Below are positions 31,996 to 35,466 of a DNA stretch of 35,466 nt, piece by piece. The DNA is taken from assembly GCA_945861065.1 (NCBI GenBank), contig CAMASI010000049.1:1-35466 (forward strand). Direction: 5' to 3'. Positions within the stretch are counted from its first letter, which is position 1, and each line of letters starts with the position of its first letter. Position numbers and translations under genes: made by a program. The notes under the pieces were generated by a model that made no database searches, was not told where the DNA came from, and saw nothing but the letters and a program-made list of their open reading frames with translations. Source of the DNA: Klebsiella pneumoniae. Lineage in GTDB: Bacteria > Myxococcota_A > UBA796 > GCA-2862545.

Positions 31996-32942
31996 TTCTT
32001 CTTTTCGCCCGGGGTGTTGAAGTCCCAATCGGCATCCGCGCTGCCAGAGCCGTGCGGATTCACGGCCGAGCCGTGTGGGTTCGGCGTGGATCCTTGCGGA
32101 CCGCTACCGGTTGCGGCACCTTCGACGGGCGGGGTAGCGCCGGCCTCTACGACCTGCAGGCTTCCTTTGATGCCGTTGACGAAGGCTTCGGTGGCCTCGC
32201 GCCGGGCCTTGACCGCAAGGTCCGCCTTCACATCTTCAAAAGGTGTCTTGTCGCGTTTTTCCAAGACCTTGATGACGTGGAAGCCAAAACGCGTCTCGAT
32301 CGGGCCGAGAATCTGGCCGGCGCTGGCGGCAAACGCGGCATCAGCGAATTCCTTGACCATGCGCGACTGATCGAACCAACCGAGGTCGCCGCCTTTGGCC
32401 GCGCTGCCCTTGTCGGTGCTGTTCTCGGTCGCAAGCGCACTGAAGTCGGCGCCACCGTCCGCTTTCGCCTTCAGGTCGTCGGCCAGTGCCTTGTCTTTCA
32501 CGAGGATGTGAAGCGCGTGAACCTGTGGGCGACCATATTGGACTGCCTGCTTATCGTAGGCCTCCATGAGTTTCGCATCGGACACGCCTTCAGCGCCTTT
32601 GCGTTGCACGAGTTCGCCAGCGAGAACCTCGCGAATGGTCATCGTAATCGTGTCTTGCACGGCCGGGTCCTCGTGAACACCAGCGGCCACGGCGGCTTCC
32701 CACAGCTCTTGACCAAGGGCCACGCGGTCCACCAGCGTTTTCCACTGGGTGGGGTCGTCGCGCATGCGCTGCACCTGTTCCGGCGGCATGCGCCGCGACA
32801 CGGCTTCCACAGAGCGTTTGGTCAAGGGCTTGCCGTTGACCGTCGCGGCGACGTCACCGTCGGTCGGCATGGTACCTGGGACGATTTTTGGGGCCTCGGG
32901 TGTGCAGGCGGCAAGGACGAGGGTCATCAGCATAGAACGCAA
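31992..32942 (-). CDS. Parvulin-type peptidyl-prolyl isomerase lipoprotein
   Basis: 316 residues. A TTG at 32942 with GGAG six bases upstream gives MRSMLMTLVLAAC (Cys13); an ATG nine bases on lacks a ribosome site. A SurA/PrsA-like N-terminal helical region holds VAATVNGKPLTKRSVEAVS. The parvulin domain (about 140-245) has VHALHILVKD, GGDLGWFDQSRMVKEF and IETRFGFHVIKVLEKR. The C-terminal 60 residues are low complexity with two NPHGS repeats and an acidic WDFNTPGEKKK tail. Likely a periplasmic chaperone that catalyses proline isomerisation in envelope proteins. Confidence 0.92.
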   Translation of the reverse strand: MRSMLMTLVLAACTPEAPKIVPGTMPTDGDVAATVNGKPLTKRSVEAVSRRMPPEQVQRMRDDPTQWKTLVDRVALGQELWEAAVAAGVHEDPAVQDTITMTIREVLAGELVQRKGAEGVSDAKLMEAYDKQAVQYGRPQVHALHILVKDKALADDLKAKADGGADFSALATENSTDKGSAAKGGDLGWFDQSRMVKEFADAAFAASAGQILGPIETRFGFHVIKVLEKRDKTPFEDVKADLAVKARREATEAFVNGIKGSLQVVEAGATPPVEGAATGSGPQGSTPNPHGSAVNPHGSGSADADWDFNTPGEKKK

Positions 32943-33081
32943 GGGTGTCTCCGGACAAGCGGGCGGCCGCTAATTCGGGCAACCGCGGAAACAAGTCGAG
33001 CGTATGCCAGTGGGTCATTGTCGCGAGCGCGTCGCGTGCGCATTGGGTCCGGCGTAGGGTGTGTCGCGTGAGGCTGAGGGC

Positions 33082-33522
33082 GTGGTGAACCGATTTCACG
33101 AAGTGGTGATGGGCGTATACTTCGACGACCTCGATGTGTTCGGCGTGCTCCACAACGCACGGTATTTGCTTTTGATCGAACGAACCTTGGGATCGTTCTG
33201 GGAACTTGTGGGTGTCGGCGGTCTGATGGCGCCCGAAGCAGTTCGGGCCCGAGGCGATCACTGGCATCTCGTTCGGAGCAACAGGATCGAGTATTTGAGA
33301 CCCGTTCGTGGCCCTGGGCGGGTTCGGGTTCGCGTATGGGTCGCGAAAATTGGTACGACGTCGCTCGTATTTGGCACCAGCGTGAGTCCCGTAGACAGCG
33401 ACGCGGAGTTCGCCACGGGAGAACGGGTCGTCGTCTGTGTGGACCCAAATTCTGGGCGCCCCGTTCCCTGGTCTGAACCGTTTCGCGCGCGGATGGAACC
33501 ATGGTTGCCGCAGCTCTCCTGA
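33082..33522 (+). CDS. Hotdog-fold acyl-CoA thioesterase (4-HBT family)
   Basis: About 146 residues. VYFDDLDVFGVLHNARYLLLIE matches the active-site helix of 4-hydroxybenzoyl-CoA thioesterases, with the catalytic Asp and following G-x-x-x-N. Strands RSNRIEYLRPVRGPGRVRVRV and TTSLVFGTSV complete the fold. The GTG at 33082 is favoured because it has GAGG eight bases upstream and brings the active site to the usual distance from the N-terminus; a GTG at 33061 would add seven residues. The substrate is unknown. Its 3' end overlaps the next gene by 22 bases. Confidence 0.83.
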   Translation: MVNRFHEVVMGVYFDDLDVFGVLHNARYLLLIERTLGSFWELVGVGGLMAPEAVRARGDHWHLVRSNRIEYLRPVRGPGRVRVRVWVAKIGTTSLVFGTSVSPVDSDAEFATGERVVVCVDPNSGRPVPWSEPFRARMEPWLPQLS

Positions 33523-34202
33523 TAACGTTTGGCTTCTGTCAGGAGGCCGAAGCCGAGCCTCTCGTGGCCTTGGAAATCGAGGTGTGGGGAGAACCTGCGA
33601 TAAAAGCGGCTCGTTCTGCCATCGTACGCGACATGGAGGGTCTGGGTTGGCGCGCGCGGCCGCACAAGAACGGCGTGACCCGGTTTCGTCCGCCCCACGC
33701 TTGGATGGGAAGAGCCCGCTTGACGGACGCTGGGTCGTTGAGCTTTGGTCGCAAGGTTGTTGCAATGGACGAGCCGGTCGGCGTTCAGATGACCGACCCG
33801 CGGGAGGATTTCATCGCGCTGTCGGAGCAACCGTCCACGGCCACGGTGGGCCCGCGGATGTGGCTGTTGCCCTCGCGCAAGGTCACCGACCCGGTGGCGA
33901 ACGAAACACGAGAAGCCGTGAGCAGCGCGCTGCGCCACTATGTGTCGATTCTGAGGGCGACCGCGATTCGCGACCGGATGGCGTCGATTTCCGACGCTTT
34001 GGATTCATGTTGGGGGTCAGGAACGCCGTTTGGGCCGGGCCCGGTGTTGGAAACGCTTGACCAGCGCAGGGAGGCGATTCTCAGCCTGAGCCGAAGCCGG
34101 GTCGACAGCGACGAGGGGCGTGCCACGGCACGAGCGATTGACGCCTGGATGCGTGAGAATTGGGACGATCCGAAACGTGAGACGCCCCCCTCGGAGCAGT
34201 GA
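33501..34202 (+). CDS. Secreted protein of unknown function
   Basis: 233 residues. N-terminus MVAAALLITFGFCQEAEAEPL looks like a signal peptide, with cleavage most likely after AEA; the Cys at 13 is a poor lipobox match. The mature chain has a RMASISDALDSCWGSG segment and a second Cys, then helices ending in PPSEQ. No known domain is recognised. It overlaps the thioesterase by 22 bases in another frame, so its expression depends on translation of that gene or its own weak ribosome site. Confidence 0.65.
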   Translation: MVAAALLITFGFCQEAEAEPLVALEIEVWGEPAIKAARSAIVRDMEGLGWRARPHKNGVTRFRPPHAWMGRARLTDAGSLSFGRKVVAMDEPVGVQMTDPREDFIALSEQPSTATVGPRMWLLPSRKVTDPVANETREAVSSALRHYVSILRATAIRDRMASISDALDSCWGSGTPFGPGPVLETLDQRREAILSLSRSRVDSDEGRATARAIDAWMRENWDDPKRETPPSEQ

Positions 34203-34213
34203 AAAGCCGGTCT

Positions 34214-35314
34214 TTACGCGGTTGATGCGTTGGGTTGTGCTGCCAACCAGGCGCGAACCGCGGTGGCCTCTCGCCGCATCCAGTCTGCAACAGGCGCGTG
34301 GAGCCCGGGATGGGTCAGCCGGTGCGCAGAAACGGTGACGGTGGGGCGAAAGCCTCGTCGCGCTTTGTGCTCGCCGCCGTGCCCGGGTTCGAAGCTGCGG
34401 ATTCCACGCTCGATGCACGCCTGCACCGCGCGATAATAACAGAGCTCAAAGTGTAGGAAACGCCGTTCTTCGGCACATGCCCATACCCGCCCGTACCAGT
34501 CGTTGGGTCCTCGGACATTCCAGGTCGCTGCGACCAACGTGGGTCCATCCCAAGCGCCGATCACTTGCATTCGTTCGGGCCATGACTCTCCGAGGCGTTG
34601 GAAGGTTTCGGGGCTGATCCAGGCGTTTCCCCAGCCTCCGAAACGCTGTACCGATCGCGCCCACATCTGCCCGATCGCCAGGAGGAGTTCCGGCGTGGGT
34701 GCGTCGTCCACCGTGATGGAAAGCCCCTCCGCGGCTCGCCGGCGCTCCCGACGGATTTCGCACCGATCCTTGCTCGTAAAGCTGTCTCTGAGCCACGCGT
34801 CGAAGTCCTTCCAACCCTCATTGTGCCAGTGGTACTGGTACTGGACGCGTTCGACGAATCCGTCGTTTGACAGTTCGGTCGGCGTTGTTTTCAAGGGGAA
34901 AAGCACATGGACGCCGGCGCAATCCTGCGCGGCCTGGCTGAGCCCGTCGAGCAGCGCAGCGCGTGTATCGGCAGCGCCGAGCAGGCGAGGTCCGCTGACG
35001 GGCGTAAATGGCACCGCTACGACCAACTTGGGGTACCAACGGTAGCCAGCGCGTTCGGCCGCTTCCGCAAGGGCGAAATCGTACACGAATTCACCCATCG
35101 AGCTGTTGCGCTTCCACGCCGGCGCAGCAGCGATGACCTGTCCCGCATCGTCTTCTACGATCACCGGCCTTGCCGCCCAATCCGCGCGCTCAGCGTCTCC
35201 CCCAGCCTCAAGCGCACTCAAGAACGCGTGTTCGACGAAGGGGTTCCCTTGGGCGAGGGCATTCCACGCGGAGGCCGGCACCTCCGCGTACGACGACAAG
35301 ACGCGGACGCGCAT
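34214..35314 (-). CDS. GNAT/FemAB-like protein (DUF482 family)
   Basis: 366 residues. The sequence matches the DUF482 family, sometimes named peptidoglycan biosynthesis protein, which has a duplicated GNAT/FemAB fold: NPFVEHAFLSALE near 24-36, YRWYPKLVVAVPFTPVSGPRLL, HVLFPLKT, RVQYQYHWHNEGWKDFDAWL, SFTSKDRCEIRRERR, and the C-terminal FELCYYRAVQACIERG with EPGHGGEHKARRGF. No signal peptide. Aminoacyl or acyl transfer is inferred from the fold; the substrate is not established in the family. It converges on the secreted unknown gene with an 11-base gap. Confidence 0.9.
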   Translation of the reverse strand: MRVRVLSSYAEVPASAWNALAQGNPFVEHAFLSALEAGGDAERADWAARPVIVEDDAGQVIAAAPAWKRNSSMGEFVYDFALAEAAERAGYRWYPKLVVAVPFTPVSGPRLLGAADTRAALLDGLSQAAQDCAGVHVLFPLKTTPTELSNDGFVERVQYQYHWHNEGWKDFDAWLRDSFTSKDRCEIRRERRRAAEGLSITVDDAPTPELLLAIGQMWARSVQRFGGWGNAWISPETFQRLGESWPERMQVIGAWDGPTLVAATWNVRGPNDWYGRVWACAEERRFLHFELCYYRAVQACIERGIRSFEPGHGGEHKARRGFRPTVTVSAHRLTHPGLHAPVADWMRREATAVRAWLAAQPNASTA

Positions 35315-35336
35315 GTTCCGCTCTAGCCCTCGAACA

Positions 35337-35367
35337 AGCTGTCAGCTGTCAGCCGTTAGCGGTTAGC
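35337..35367. repeat. Short degenerate heptamer tract
   Basis: Four units of period 7 (AGCTGTC twice, AGCCGTT, AGCGGTT) followed by AGC. The units share the AGC core and TTAGC/GTCAGC style of the 20581-20713 array but are more diverged. The remaining 99 bases to the window edge show no supportable gene. Confidence 0.7.
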
Positions 35368-35466
35368 TCGAACGAACCGTCCCAATGGACTGCGCGACTG
35401 GACGTGGTGTGCGCTTTCAGGTGAAGCGCTCGACTACGCTGCCGCGGCGAATTGTCTAGGTGCCAG

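Noticed and set aside
32052..33071. 339-codon open frame opposite the parvulin gene
   Set aside because: Antisense shadow; the opposite strand has signal peptide, parvulin motifs and ribosome site.

Overview
The window is GC-rich, densely coded bacterial chromosome. It has short intergenic gaps, many 4-base start/stop overlaps, frequent GTG and TTG starts, and no visible phage, insertion sequence, tRNA, rRNA or CRISPR. Several traits together suggest a Myxococcota or related deltaproteobacterial-type Gram-negative: many secreted lipoproteins, an FHA-ABC transporter fusion, a cyclic-nucleotide-domain/methyltransferase fusion, an Asp/Ser/Thr-repeat c-type cytochrome lipoprotein, and a MopE-like DxDGDG segment. 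This is inference from family content; no marker gene fixes the taxon.

Layout. 1-160: edge and a G-rich tract. 160-3544 (minus): thiL and two tandem CNNM/CBS/CorC proteins, translationally coupled. 3581-5393 (minus): a VOC-fold protein behind an orphan CpaF secretion ATPase. 5458-6507 (minus): an endonuclease/exonuclease/phosphatase-fold protein. 6562-10235 (plus): a sulfatase-like lipoprotein overlapping an arylsulfotransferase-like lipoprotein. 10243-18315 (minus): a long run, in transcription order truC, corA, an outer-membrane barrel, a small conserved protein, a LolD-like ATPase, two FtsX/MacB-type permeases, a LolA-like protein and a cytochrome lipoprotein. 18368-19980 (plus): a repeat lipoprotein and a UPF0462/C4orf33-like protein. 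19962-26080 (minus): a cupin, a 7-bp tandem-repeat array, the FHA-ABC transporter, two secreted proteins and the cNMP/methyltransferase fusion. 26156-27450 (plus): a cytosolic protein and a lipoprotein of unknown function. 27476-28360 (minus): rpsD and rpmG. 28441-29706 (plus): a secreted esterase. 29692-32942 (minus): a parvulin lipoprotein, an SDR reductase, a cysteine desulfurase and an A-type Fe-S carrier. 33082-34202 (plus): a hotdog thioesterase and a secreted unknown. 34214-35314 (minus): a GNAT/FemAB-like protein.

Most distinctive features. (1) A LolCDE-like ABC transporter with a LolA-like periplasmic protein and an outer-membrane barrel on one strand looks like a dedicated envelope trafficking system. 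(2) A series of lipoproteins has extremely short signal peptides, as few as six residues before the predicted lipidated Cys. (3) A 19-unit heptamer array carries the stop codon of the FHA-ABC gene, has a partial inverted copy nearby, and has a related tract at the right end of the window. These are the best candidates for follow-up; none is proven novel from the sequence alone.
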